Origin: Paraburkholderia bonniea
GTDB lineage: Bacteria; Pseudomonadota; Gammaproteobacteria; Burkholderiales; Burkholderiaceae
Length of the DNA: 64,000 bases
Direction: 5' to 3'
Assembly (NCBI RefSeq): GCF_009455625.1
Contig: NZ_QPEQ01000001.1
Location: 2,604,001 to 2,668,000 of the forward strand
Of the stretch, positions 8,578 to 17,829 are shown piece after piece (position 1 is the stretch's first letter; each line of letters starts with the position of its first letter). Made by a program: the position numbers and the translations under genes. Under the pieces are notes generated by a model that was not told where the DNA came from, ran no database searches, and saw only the letters and a list, made by a program, of their open reading frames with translations.

Positions 8578-9232
8578 AACAGTTGAACGAAATTTCGACA
8601 TGCCCTTCGGCTGCGGAATTTTTATTATCAATAATCCAGCAATAAACAGTCCGCCTGCGGCGAAAAAGCATCAACTTTATTTCTCCTGTAAAAACTTTCA
8701 CCGGGAGTCGCGTTTATGCAACGCAGATTCATCCTGGATAATTTTTTAGATGATTTTCCATATTTCCGCCGAATAGTTAGCAGTATGTAGTTCCATTTCA
8801 ACCAAAACTATTCTCTCATTACATAACGCAAGACTTAAGAAAAATGCGCGCAATGCTTATTTACTCACGATAAAACCGGAGATCTACCTGAAAAACATTT
8901 GTCCCTTTTAAGTTCGCAAATTATCCAGAGCACATAATTCATTGTGCTTCCGCATACCGTTTCGTTCGTCAAGCTCCCTAGCCACGGTGAGTGGGCCTAT
9001 TCACGCACGTCTAAAACAAATTATTCTGCATGCAGAAAAATTCTTAAACCATCCATTAAGCATAAATATGGGTCTCTTATATTGCACCTCCCAAAGATGG
9101 TGAAATTTTTAAGAGTTTGTAAATCTTACGCATTAATTAAAATAATAACTAATCCGTACCTGACATCGCCGGTAACGCAATAACCGATAGGCCGTAGAAC
9201 ATCTTTTCATTTCCTTGTGGAGCTTTTTATTC
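8578..9232 (+). promoter_or_regulatory. AT-rich leader upstream of the second TAA gene
   Basis: About 650 bp, AT-rich, no convincing gene. The first part is the tail of the transposase module. From about 8840 it is a diverged homologue of the first TAA leader. An open frame at 8944-9183 is not kept in that homologue, so I do not call it. A GGAG ribosome site (9219-9222) lies 10 bp before ATG 9233. Confidence 0.5.
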
Positions 9233-12200
9233 ATGAACCGAATCTATAGAGTTATCTGGAATAACGCCCGCCACCTCTGGACCGTCGCGTCTGAAATTAC
9301 CAGTGGACCCCGTAAAGGCAGTACGAATAAAAAGCTGCTCGCCGCAGTGATTCTCGCGGGGAGCGGGAGCCTTGGAACAATGGACGCCATGGCGGCACCC
9401 AATAATTCTTTCGCCGTCGGCATCTTAAGCAAACTCACGGTGGGAAATGGATGCTTATCATCGTCGGCTCCGGGATTTATTTCACAATCAAGCTCAGTGT
9501 GCGACTCTGCGGGTGGCGGCCAGCAGGCCGCGCTCGTTTCTTACGATGCCAAGGGTGCCTGGGGCTCGTTCATTACTGCCACCGATCCCAATACGCTCAG
9601 ACTGGGTGCCAATGGGGTGGACAAGTTAAGAATCTCGAACACCGGGCTTTTCGCCACAGACAACCTTGACATGGGCAACAAGAAAATCACCTCGCTCGCG
9701 GCTGGAACGAGCTCAGGCGATGCGGTGAACAAGGCGCAGCTCGATGCGTCCATGTCTTCCTTCGTAGCCAATGCCAACGACAAGAACGCAAGCGCGTCTG
9801 CGGAAGGCGATGGCTCGATTGCGATTGGTTCTGGCGCTAGAACAGTAGGCGGGAGCGGCGGTGTCGACCGGATTGCCATCGGCCAGAACGCACTGGCGGG
9901 CAACAGCGGACAAACCGGCGCGATTGCGATTGGTGGCGACACCATTTCCACGGGCAACCGCTCGCTCGCACTTGGCTACTCCAGCACGGCTACCGGGTTC
10001 GCCAGCGCCGCCATAGGCCGCTATACATTCACCACCGGAAGCAGCGCTGTGGCATTGGGCAACAACGCCACGGCTTCAGCCGACGGCTCGGTAGCACTGG
10101 GCTCAGACAGCCTGGCGACTCAGGCTAAGACCGTGTCAATCGGCAAGAGCGGCAGCGAACGCCGGATCGTCAATGTCGCGGCTGGCACGGCCACCACCGA
10201 TGCGGTCAACGTTTCGCAGCTCACGGGTGTGGTGACAGCATTAGGGGGGGATGCAGCGGTTAATGCCGATGGCTCTATCAAGGCACCTACTTATATGGTG
10301 CAGGGCACGTCCGCCAACAACGTTGGCACAGCATTGGCCAGCCTCGATACCACCATCAAGAAAAACACGGGTGATATCTCCAACCTCACCACCACGGTGA
10401 ACAACATCACCAGCGGTACCACCAGCCTCGTCCAGCAGGACGCCACCAGCAACGCCATCACCGTTGCCAAAAGCACGGGCGGCACCACGGTCGATTTCAC
10501 TGGCACGGCTGGCACGCGTCAGTTGAAGGGCGTATCGAAAGGTGCGGTGGATACCGATGCGGTCAACGTCTCGCAACTCAAGGGGATAGCCACGGTGCTA
10601 GGAGGTGGCGCAGAAGTCAGCGCTGATGGCTCTATCAAGAAACCTTATTACGCGGTGCAGTACTCGATCTCCAGCGACATCGGCACGGCATTGACCAACC
10701 TCGATAACGCCATAACGAAAAACACTGATGACATCACCACCAACACCAGCAACATCAGTAAAAACGCTAGTGATATCAACAATCTCGCTAACGGTGTCAC
10801 TGGCCTCGTCCAGCAGGACGCCACCAGCAAGGCCATCACCGTTGCCAAAAGCACGGGCGGCACCACTGTGGATTTCACTGGCACGGCTGGCACGCGTCAG
10901 TTGAACGGTGTATCGAAAGGCGCGGTAGATACCGACGCGGTCAACGTCTCGCAGCTCAGGGGGGTAACGGCAGCGTTAGGAGGTGATGCAGCGGTCAATG
11001 CCGATGGCTCCATCAAGGCACCTTCTTATCTGGTGCAGGGCACGTCCGCTAACAACGTTGGCACGGCGTTGGCCAGCATTGATGCCGCCACCACGAAAAA
11101 CACGGGGGACATCAACACCAACACCACCAACATCAGCAAAAACACTGGGGACATCACCAACCTCAGCACTACGGTGAACAACATCACCAGTGGCACCACC
11201 GGCCTCGTCCAGCAGGACGCCACCAGCAACGCCATCACCGTCGCCAAAAGCACTGACGGCACCACTGTCGATTTCACCGGCACGGCTGGCACTCGTCAGT
11301 TAAACGGTGTATCGAAAGGCGCAGTAGATACCGACGCGGTCAACGTCTCGCAGCTCAGGGGGGTAACGGCAGCGTTAGGAGGTGATGCAGCGGTTAATGC
11401 CGATGGCTCTATCAAGGCACCTTCTTACGTAGTCCAGGGCACGTCTGCTAACAACGTTGGCACGGCGTTGGCCAGCATTGATGCCGCCGTAACGAAAAAC
11501 ACTGGTGATATCACCACCAACACCAACAACATCAGCAAAAACACTGGCGATATCAACAACAACACCACCAACATCAGTAAAAACACCGGCGACATCACCA
11601 ACCTCAGCACCACGGTGAACAACATCACCAGCGGCACCACCGGCCTCGTCCAGCAGGACGCCACCAGCAAGGCCATCACCGTCGCCAAAAGCACGGGCGG
11701 CACCACTGTGGATTTCACCGGCACAGCTGGCACACGTCAGTTGAATGGCGTATCGAAAGGCGCAGTAGATACCGACGCGGTCAACGTTTCGCAGCTCAGG
11801 GGGGTAACGGCAGCGTTAGGAGGTGATGCAGCGGTTAATGCCGATGGCTCTATCAAGGCACCTTCTTACATAGTCCAGGGCACGTCTGCTAACAACGTTG
11901 GCACGGCGTTGGCCAGCATTGATGCCGCCGTAACGAAAAATACTGGTGATATCACCACCAACACCAACAACATCAGCAAAAACACTGGCGATATCAACAA
12001 CAACACCACCAACATCAACAAAAACACCGGCGACATCACCAACCTCAGCACCACGGTGAACAACATCACCAGCGGCACCACCGGCCTCGTCCAGCAGGAC
12101 GCCACCAGCAACGCCATCACCGTTGCCAAAAGCACGGGCGGCACCACCGTCGATTTCACTGGCACGGCTGGCACTCGTCAGTTGAACGGTGTATCGAAAG

Positions 12201-15200
12201 GCGCAGTAGATACCGACGCGGTCAACGTCTCCCAGCTCAGGGGGGTAACGGCAGCGTTAGGAGGTGATGCAGCGGTCAATGCCGATGGCTCTATCAAGGC
12301 ACCTTCTTACGTAGTCCAGGGCGCATCCGCTAACAACGTTGGCACGGCGTTGGCCAGCATTGATGCCGCCACCACGAAAAACACGGGGGACATCAACACC
12401 AACACCACCAACATCAACAAAAACACCAGCGATATCTCGAAGCATTCAGGCGATATCACCAACCTCAGCACCACCGTGAACAACATCACCAGCGGCACCA
12501 CCGGCCTCGTCCAGCAGGACGCCACCAGCAACGCCATCACCGTTGCCAAAAGCACGGGCGGCACCACTGTGGATTTCACCGGCACAGCTGGCACACGTCA
12601 GTTGAATGGCGTATCGAAAGGCGCAGTAGATACCGACGCGGTCAACGTTTCGCAGCTCAGGGGGGTAACGGCAGCGTTAGGAGGTGATGCAGCGGTTAAT
12701 GCCGATGGCTCTATCAAGGCACCTTCTTACGTAGTCCAGGGCACGTCCGCTAACAACGTTGGCACGGCGTTGGCCAGCATTGATGCCGCCGTAACGAAAA
12801 ATACTGGTGATATCACCACCAACACCACCAACATCAGTAAAAACACCGGCGACATCACCAACCTCAGCACCACGGTGAACAACATCACCAGCGGCACCAC
12901 CGGCCTTGTCCAGCAGGACGCCACCAGCGAGGCCATCACCGTCGCCAAAAGCACGGGCGGCACCACCGTCGATTTCACTGGCACGGCTGGCACTCGTCAG
13001 TTGAACGGTGTATCGAAAGGCGCAGTAGATACCGATGCGGTCAACGTTTCGCAGCTCAGGGGGGTAACGGCAGCGTTAGGAGGTGATGCAGAGGTCAATG
13101 CCGATGGCTCCATCAAGGCACCTTCTTACATAGTCCAGGGCACCACAGCCAACAACGTTGGCTCAGCGCTCTCCAGCATTGATGCCGCCACCACGAAAAA
13201 CACGGGCGACATCATCACCAACACCACCAACATCAACAAAAACACCAGCGATATCTCGAAGCATTCAGGCGATATCACCAACCTCAGCACCACGGTGAAC
13301 AACATCACCAGCGGCACCACCGGCCTCGTCCAGCAGGACGCCACCAGCAACGCCATCACCGTTGCCAAAAGCACGGGCGGCACCACTGTCGATTTCACTG
13401 GCACGGCTGGCACTCGTCAGTTAAACGGTGTATCGAAAGGCGCAGTAGATACCGATGCGGTCAACGTCTCGCAGCTCAGGGGGGTAACGGCAGCGTTAGG
13501 AGGTGATGCAGCGGTCAATGCTGATGGCTCCATCAAGGCACCTTCTTATCTGGTCCAGGGCGCGTCCGCTAACAACGTTGGCACGGCGTTGGCCAGCATT
13601 GATGCCGCCACCACGAAAAACACGGGGGACATCAACACCAACACCACCAACATCAGCAAAAACACTGGGGACATCACCAACCTCAGCACTACGGTGAACA
13701 ACATCACCAGTGGCACCACCGGCCTCGTCCAGCAGGACGCCACCAGCAACGCCATCACCGTCGCCAAAAGCACGGGCGGCACCACCGTCGATTTCACCGG
13801 CACAGCTGGCACACGTCAGTTGAATGGCGTATCGAAAGGCGCAGTAGATACCGACGCGGTCAACGTTTCGCAGCTCATGGGGGTAACGGCAGCGTTAGGA
13901 GGTGATGCAGCGGTTAATGCCGATGGCTCTATCAAGGCACCTTCTTACGTAGTCCAGGGCACGTCTGCTAACAACGTTGGCACGGCGTTGGCCAGCATTG
14001 ATGCCGCCACCACGAAAAATACTGGTGATATCACCACCAACACCAACAACATCAGCAAAAACACTGGCGATATCAACAACAACACCACCAACATCAGTAA
14101 AAACACCGGCGACATCACCAACCTCAGCACCACGGTGAACAACATCACCAGCGGCGCGACCGGCCTCGTCCAGCAGGACGCCACCAGCAACGCCATCACC
14201 GTCGCCAAAAGCACGGGCGGCACCACTGTGGATTTCACCGGCACGGCGGGCACTCGTCAGTTGAACGGTGTATCGAAAGGCGCAGTAGATACCGACGCGG
14301 TCAACGTTTCGCAGCTCAGGGGGGTAACGGCAGCGTTAGGAGGTGATGCAGCGGTCAATGCTGATGGCTCCATCAAGGCACCTTCTTACATAGTCCAGGG
14401 CACCACAGCCAACAACGTTGGCTCAGCGCTCTCCAGCCTCGATACCGCCACCACGAAAAACACGGGCGACATCAACACCAACACCACCAACATCAACAAA
14501 AACACCAGCGATATCTCGAAGCATTCAGGCGATATCACCAACCTCAGCACCACGGTGAACAACATCACCAGCGGCACCACCGGCCTCGTCCAGCAGGACG
14601 CCACCAGCAACGCCATCACCGTTGCCAAAAGCACGGGCGGCACCACCGTCGATTTCACCGGCACGGCTGGCACACGTCAGTTGAATGGCGTATCGAAAGG
14701 CGTAATAGATACCGATGCGGTCAACGTCTCGCAACTCAAGGGCGTAACCACTGCGCTAGGAGGTGGTGCAGAAGTCAGCACCGATGGCTCCATCAAGGCA
14801 CCTTCTTACGTAGTACAGGGCACCACAGCCAACAACGTTGGCTCAGCGCTCTCCAGCCTCGATACCGCCACCACGAAAAACACGGGCGACATCACTACCA
14901 ACACCACCAACATCAACAAAAACACCGGCGACATCACCAACCTCAGCACCACGGTGAACAACATCACCAGCGGCACCACCGGCCTCGTCCAGCAGGACGC
15001 CACCAGCAACGCCATCACCGTCGCCAAAAGCACGGGCGGCACCACCGTCGATTTCACCGGCACAGCTGGCACACGTCAGTTGAATGGCGTATCGAAAGGC
15101 GCAGTAGATACCGACGCGGTCAACGTTTCGCAGCTCAGGGGGGTAACGGCAGCGTTAGGAGGTGATGCAGCGGTTAATGCCGATGGCTCTATCAAGGCAC

Positions 15201-17554
15201 CTTCTTACGTAGTCCAGGGCACGTCTGCTAACAACGTTGGCACGGCGTTGGCCAGCATTGATGCCGCCGTAACGAAAAACACTGGTGATATCACCACCAA
15301 CACCAACAACATCAGCAAAAACACTGGCGATATCAACAACAACACCACCAACATCAGTAAAAACACCGGCGACATCACCAACCTCAGCACCACGGTGAAC
15401 AACATCATCAGCGGCACCACCGGCCTCGTCCAGCAGGACGCCACCAGCAAGGCCATCACCGTCGCCAAAAGCACGGGCGGCACCACTGTGGATTTCACCG
15501 GCACGGCGGGCACTCGTCAGTTAAACGGTGTATCGAAAGGCGCAGTAGATACCGACGCGGTCAACGTCTCCCAGCTCAGGGGGGTAACGGCAGCGTTAGG
15601 AGGTGATGCAGCGGTCAATGCTGATGGCTCCATCAAGGCACCTTCTTATCTGGTCCAGGGCGCGTCCGCTAACAACGTTGGCACGGCGTTGGCCAGCATT
15701 GATGCCGCCACCACGAAAAACACGGGCGACATCATCACCAACACCACCAACATCAACAAAAACACCAGCGATATCTCGAAGCATTCAGGCGATATCACCA
15801 ACCTCAGCACCACCGTGAACAACATCACCAGCGGCACCACCGGCCTCGTCCAGCAGGACGCCACCAGCAAGGCCATCACCGTCGCCAAAAGCACTGACGG
15901 CACCACTGTGGATTTCACCGGCACGGCGGGCACACGTCAGTTGAATGGCGTATCGAAAGGCGCGGTAGATACCGACGCGGTCAACGTCTCGCAGCTCAAG
16001 GGCGTAACCACAGCATTAGGAGGTGGTGCAGAGGTCAATGCCGATGGCTCCATCAAGGCACCTTCTTACGTAGTACAGGGCACCACAGCCAACAACGTTG
16101 GCTCAGCACTCTCCAGCCTCGATACCGCCACCACGAAAAACACCGGCGACATCACCAACCTCAGCACCACGGTGAACAACATCACCAGCGGCGCGACCGG
16201 CCTTGTCCAGCAGGACGCCACCAGCAACGCCATCACCGTTGCCAAAAGCACGGGCGGCACCACCGTCGATTTCACCGGCACGGCTGGCACGCGTCAGTTG
16301 AACGGTGTATCGAAAGGCACAGTGGATACCGACGCGGTCAACGTCTCGCAACTCAAAGGGGTGACGACAGCATTAGGTGGCGGTGCAGAGGTTAATGCCG
16401 ATGGCTCCATCAAGGCACCTTCTTACGTAGTCCAGGGCACCACGGCCAACAACGTTGGCTCAGCGCTCTCCAGCCTCGATGCCGCCACCACGAAAAACAC
16501 CGGCGACATCACCACCCTCAACACCACGGTGAACAACATCACCAACGGCACCACCGGCCTCGTCCAGCAAGATCCAGTGACGCACAACATCACCATCGCC
16601 AGCACTCAGGGCGGTGAGCTCATCAATGTCGCTGGATCGGCTGGGCCGCGTGTGATTACAGGTGTCGCCAATGGTGTCAACGACCGCGATGCCGTCACCG
16701 TGGCGCAGTTGAAATCAGTTGGTCTGGTCGATGCGAGCGGCAAGATGATGGGCGCTGTGGTCTATGACGACATCTCGCTCGGCCATGCCACGCTAGGCGG
16801 CACTCACGGCACGGTGATCGGTAACCTCAGTAAAGGCCGGGTCGCCTCGGACAGCATGGAGGCGATCAACGGGGGCCAGTTGTTCACCCTGCAAGAGCAG
16901 ATCAACGACAAGTTCAATTCGCTGAATGGCCATGTCAAAGATCTCAACGAAAAGGTGACGCACGGCAATGACGGTGCCCAAGGTTTCACCGGAGCCATAG
17001 GAGGCCAGGGGATTGCAGGCCTGAATGGCCTGCCAGGCACGAGTAATCCGTCTACCGGCAGCATCGCCATTGGCACGGGTGCGCAAGCAACGGGCAACGG
17101 CAGTCTGGCTATCGGCAACGGTGCCGCAGCACCTGCAGACAACGCAGTGGCGCTCGGCCAGGGCTCACTCGCTGACCGGGATAACACTGTCTCGGTCGGC
17201 GCGGCCGGAGCGGAGCGTCAGATCACCAACGTCGCAGCGGGTGTAGCACCAACCGATGCCGTCAACCTGGGGCAGTTGAACAGCCGCTTCGACTCAGCCC
17301 AGCATGCGATCAACTCCGTGGCACGCAGTGCTTATTCGGGTGTTGCAGCAGCCATGGCGATGCCAAGCATGACGCCGTCCGGCCCTGGCCGCACGATCGT
17401 CGCGGCCGGTGCGGCGAACTATAAAAATGGCTCCGCTGCCGCAGCGAGTGTGACGTACCGCTCGATGAATGGACGCTGGCTCGTCAATGGCGCTGTCTCA
17501 GTGACCTCAACCGGCGATGCTGGGGTGCGCACTCAGGTTGGCTACGAGTTCTAG
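9233..17554 (+). CDS. Giant trimeric autotransporter adhesin (YadA/Hia-like), 2773 aa
   Basis: The start is ATG 9233 (GGAG 10 bp upstream); a TTG six codons earlier is less likely because MNRIYRVIWN matches the paralogue and is the extended signal peptide motif. A phage-tail-fibre-like segment (NLDMGNKKITSLAAG, about residues 143-157) is followed by a YadA head (about 190-290: SIAIGSGA, SLALGYSS, SVALGSDS), a neck, then a stalk of 15 modules up to about residue 2440. Each module ends GTAGTRQLNGVSKGAVDTDAV. Near the C-terminus are a connector (VAGSAGPRVITGVANG), a collagen-like Gly-X-Y stretch (about 2581-2602), a second head (GTGAQATGNGSLAIG) and the membrane anchor (about 2685-2773) ending GYEF. 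This is type Vc secretion, with a predicted role in adhesion or biofilm. Modules are nearly identical at DNA level, implying recent expansion and a risk of assembly collapse. Confidence 0.95.
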   Translation: MNRIYRVIWNNARHLWTVASEITSGPRKGSTNKKLLAAVILAGSGSLGTMDAMAAPNNSFAVGILSKLTVGNGCLSSSAPGFISQSSSVCDSAGGGQQAALVSYDAKGAWGSFITATDPNTLRLGANGVDKLRISNTGLFATDNLDMGNKKITSLAAGTSSGDAVNKAQLDASMSSFVANANDKNASASAEGDGSIAIGSGARTVGGSGGVDRIAIGQNALAGNSGQTGAIAIGGDTISTGNRSLALGYSSTATGFASAAIGRYTFTTGSSAVALGNNATASADGSVALGSDSLATQAKTVSIGKSGSERRIVNVAAGTATTDAVNVSQLTGVVTALGGDAAVNADGSIKAPTYMVQGTSANNVGTALASLDTTIKKNTGDISNLTTTVNNITSGTTSLVQQDATSNAITVAKSTGGTTVDFTGTAGTRQLKGVSKGAVDTDAVNVSQLKGIATVLGGGAEVSADGSIKKPYYAVQYSISSDIGTALTNLDNAITKNTDDITTNTSNISKNASDINNLANGVTGLVQQDATSKAITVAKSTGGTTVDFTGTAGTRQLNGVSKGAVDTDAVNVSQLRGVTAALGGDAAVNADGSIKAPSYLVQGTSANNVGTALASIDAATTKNTGDINTNTTNISKNTGDITNLSTTVNNITSGTTGLVQQDATSNAITVAKSTDGTTVDFTGTAGTRQLNGVSKGAVDTDAVNVSQLRGVTAALGGDAAVNADGSIKAPSYVVQGTSANNVGTALASIDAAVTKNTGDITTNTNNISKNTGDINNNTTNISKNTGDITNLSTTVNNITSGTTGLVQQDATSKAITVAKSTGGTTVDFTGTAGTRQLNGVSKGAVDTDAVNVSQLRGVTAALGGDAAVNADGSIKAPSYIVQGTSANNVGTALASIDAAVTKNTGDITTNTNNISKNTGDINNNTTNINKNTGDITNLSTTVNNITSGTTGLVQQDATSNAITVAKSTGGTTVDFTGTAGTRQLNGVSKGAVDTDAVNVSQLRGVTAALGGDAAVNADGSIKAPSYVVQGASANNVGTALASIDAATTKNTGDINTNTTNINKNTSDISKHSGDITNLSTTVNNITSGTTGLVQQDATSNAITVAKSTGGTTVDFTGTAGTRQLNGVSKGAVDTDAVNVSQLRGVTAALGGDAAVNADGSIKAPSYVVQGTSANNVGTALASIDAAVTKNTGDITTNTTNISKNTGDITNLSTTVNNITSGTTGLVQQDATSEAITVAKSTGGTTVDFTGTAGTRQLNGVSKGAVDTDAVNVSQLRGVTAALGGDAEVNADGSIKAPSYIVQGTTANNVGSALSSIDAATTKNTGDIITNTTNINKNTSDISKHSGDITNLSTTVNNITSGTTGLVQQDATSNAITVAKSTGGTTVDFTGTAGTRQLNGVSKGAVDTDAVNVSQLRGVTAALGGDAAVNADGSIKAPSYLVQGASANNVGTALASIDAATTKNTGDINTNTTNISKNTGDITNLSTTVNNITSGTTGLVQQDATSNAITVAKSTGGTTVDFTGTAGTRQLNGVSKGAVDTDAVNVSQLMGVTAALGGDAAVNADGSIKAPSYVVQGTSANNVGTALASIDAATTKNTGDITTNTNNISKNTGDINNNTTNISKNTGDITNLSTTVNNITSGATGLVQQDATSNAITVAKSTGGTTVDFTGTAGTRQLNGVSKGAVDTDAVNVSQLRGVTAALGGDAAVNADGSIKAPSYIVQGTTANNVGSALSSLDTATTKNTGDINTNTTNINKNTSDISKHSGDITNLSTTVNNITSGTTGLVQQDATSNAITVAKSTGGTTVDFTGTAGTRQLNGVSKGVIDTDAVNVSQLKGVTTALGGGAEVSTDGSIKAPSYVVQGTTANNVGSALSSLDTATTKNTGDITTNTTNINKNTGDITNLSTTVNNITSGTTGLVQQDATSNAITVAKSTGGTTVDFTGTAGTRQLNGVSKGAVDTDAVNVSQLRGVTAALGGDAAVNADGSIKAPSYVVQGTSANNVGTALASIDAAVTKNTGDITTNTNNISKNTGDINNNTTNISKNTGDITNLSTTVNNIISGTTGLVQQDATSKAITVAKSTGGTTVDFTGTAGTRQLNGVSKGAVDTDAVNVSQLRGVTAALGGDAAVNADGSIKAPSYLVQGASANNVGTALASIDAATTKNTGDIITNTTNINKNTSDISKHSGDITNLSTTVNNITSGTTGLVQQDATSKAITVAKSTDGTTVDFTGTAGTRQLNGVSKGAVDTDAVNVSQLKGVTTALGGGAEVNADGSIKAPSYVVQGTTANNVGSALSSLDTATTKNTGDITNLSTTVNNITSGATGLVQQDATSNAITVAKSTGGTTVDFTGTAGTRQLNGVSKGTVDTDAVNVSQLKGVTTALGGGAEVNADGSIKAPSYVVQGTTANNVGSALSSLDAATTKNTGDITTLNTTVNNITNGTTGLVQQDPVTHNITIASTQGGELINVAGSAGPRVITGVANGVNDRDAVTVAQLKSVGLVDASGKMMGAVVYDDISLGHATLGGTHGTVIGNLSKGRVASDSMEAINGGQLFTLQEQINDKFNSLNGHVKDLNEKVTHGNDGAQGFTGAIGGQGIAGLNGLPGTSNPSTGSIAIGTGAQATGNGSLAIGNGAAAPADNAVALGQGSLADRDNTVSVGAAGAERQITNVAAGVAPTDAVNLGQLNSRFDSAQHAINSVARSAYSGVAAAMAMPSMTPSGPGRTIVAAGAANYKNGSAAAASVTYRSMNGRWLVNGAVSVTSTGDAGVRTQVGYEF
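10235..16570 (+). repeat. Fifteen stalk modules, spacing always a multiple of 21 bp
   Basis: Direct repeats of 357-441 bp. Distances between equivalent positions in the conserved GTAGTRQL segment are 378, 399, 441, 441, 420, 399, 420, 399, 441, 420, 399, 441, 420 and 357 bp. Every value is a multiple of 21 bp (7 residues). Length differences come from gain or loss of whole heptads (TTNTNNI, SKNTGDI, NNNTTNI, SKHSGDI) in the coiled coil. Long exact DNA matches between modules (e.g. cagctcaggggggtaacg) recur many times. Confidence 0.95.
16973..17038 (+). other. Collagen-like Gly-X-Y segment in the second TAA
   Basis: Seven consecutive triplets GAQ GFT GAI GGQ GIA GLN GLP followed by Gly (codons 2581-2602). 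It lies between the coiled coil ending KDLNEKVTHGND and the C-terminal head. The equivalent place in the first TAA has no Gly-X-Y run. Confidence 0.8.
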
Positions 17555-17623
17555 TCGTTTCCTGAGTACGTCAGCGCCGCGCTAGCCAAAGCCAGGCGCT
17601 GACGATGGCAACAATGGGGTAAC

Positions 17624-17657
17624 AACGGGACGTCGATGTTTGACGTCTCGTTTTTTA
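17624..17657 (+). terminator. Terminator of the second TAA gene
   Basis: AACGGGACGTC pairs with GACGTCTCGTT (one G-T pair) and is followed by TTTTTT. It is a diverged copy of the hairpin after the first TAA gene. Confidence 0.8.
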
Positions 17658-17689
17658 TGGTGCGCCCATGCTGAGCGCACCATAAAAAA
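17651..17689. terminator. Perfect bidirectional hairpin between the second TAA and sodB
   Basis: TTTTTTATGGTGCGC (17651-17665), 9-nt loop, GCGCACCATAAAAAA (17675-17689): a perfect 15-bp stem with T-runs reading out on both strands. It overlaps the TAA terminator on its left and abuts the sodB terminator on its right, so three hairpins insulate these convergent genes. Confidence 0.75.
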
Positions 17690-17710
17690 AGCCCTCATAC
17701 CGAGGGCTTT
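17687..17710 (-). terminator. Terminator of sodB
   Basis: On the minus strand AAAGCCCTC...GAGGGCTTT is followed by a T-run (aaaaaaa on the plus strand), about 120 bp after the sodB stop. Confidence 0.8.
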
Positions 17711-17829
17711 CACTCCTGCTATCAATGCCAAATCTTGCTGCGGCGACCCGCCTGGATTTTCCAGGCTAGATCAGAGAATCACGTCGACGCCACAACAGCT
17801 CTGTCTGTCAGATAAAACCCCGACAAAAC

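Larger units (their letters stand above)
6822..8665 (+). mobile_element. ISL3-like transposase module, boundaries uncertain
   Basis: The limits given are where similarity to the deleted copy at 1710-2345 begins (TTGTCATAAA) and ends (ggaatttttattatc...aacagtccgcctgcgg). They bound the duplicated block and are not proven element ends, because no terminal inverted repeats were found. It contains the 75-aa ORF and the transposase gene. Confidence 0.5.

Noticed and set aside
8944..9183. 79-aa plus-strand ORF in the second TAA leader
   Set aside because: Not conserved in the homologous leader at 2500-2750, and no ribosome site is seen.
10235..16570. CRISPR-like regular repeats
   Set aside because: The repeats are 357-441 bp long, contiguous, in frame and encode adhesin stalk modules; there are no short repeats with unique spacers.
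10291..16605. Long series of similar minus-strand ORFs starting MPAVPVKS
   Set aside because: They are antisense shadows of the TAA stalk repeats, repeated because the repeats are.
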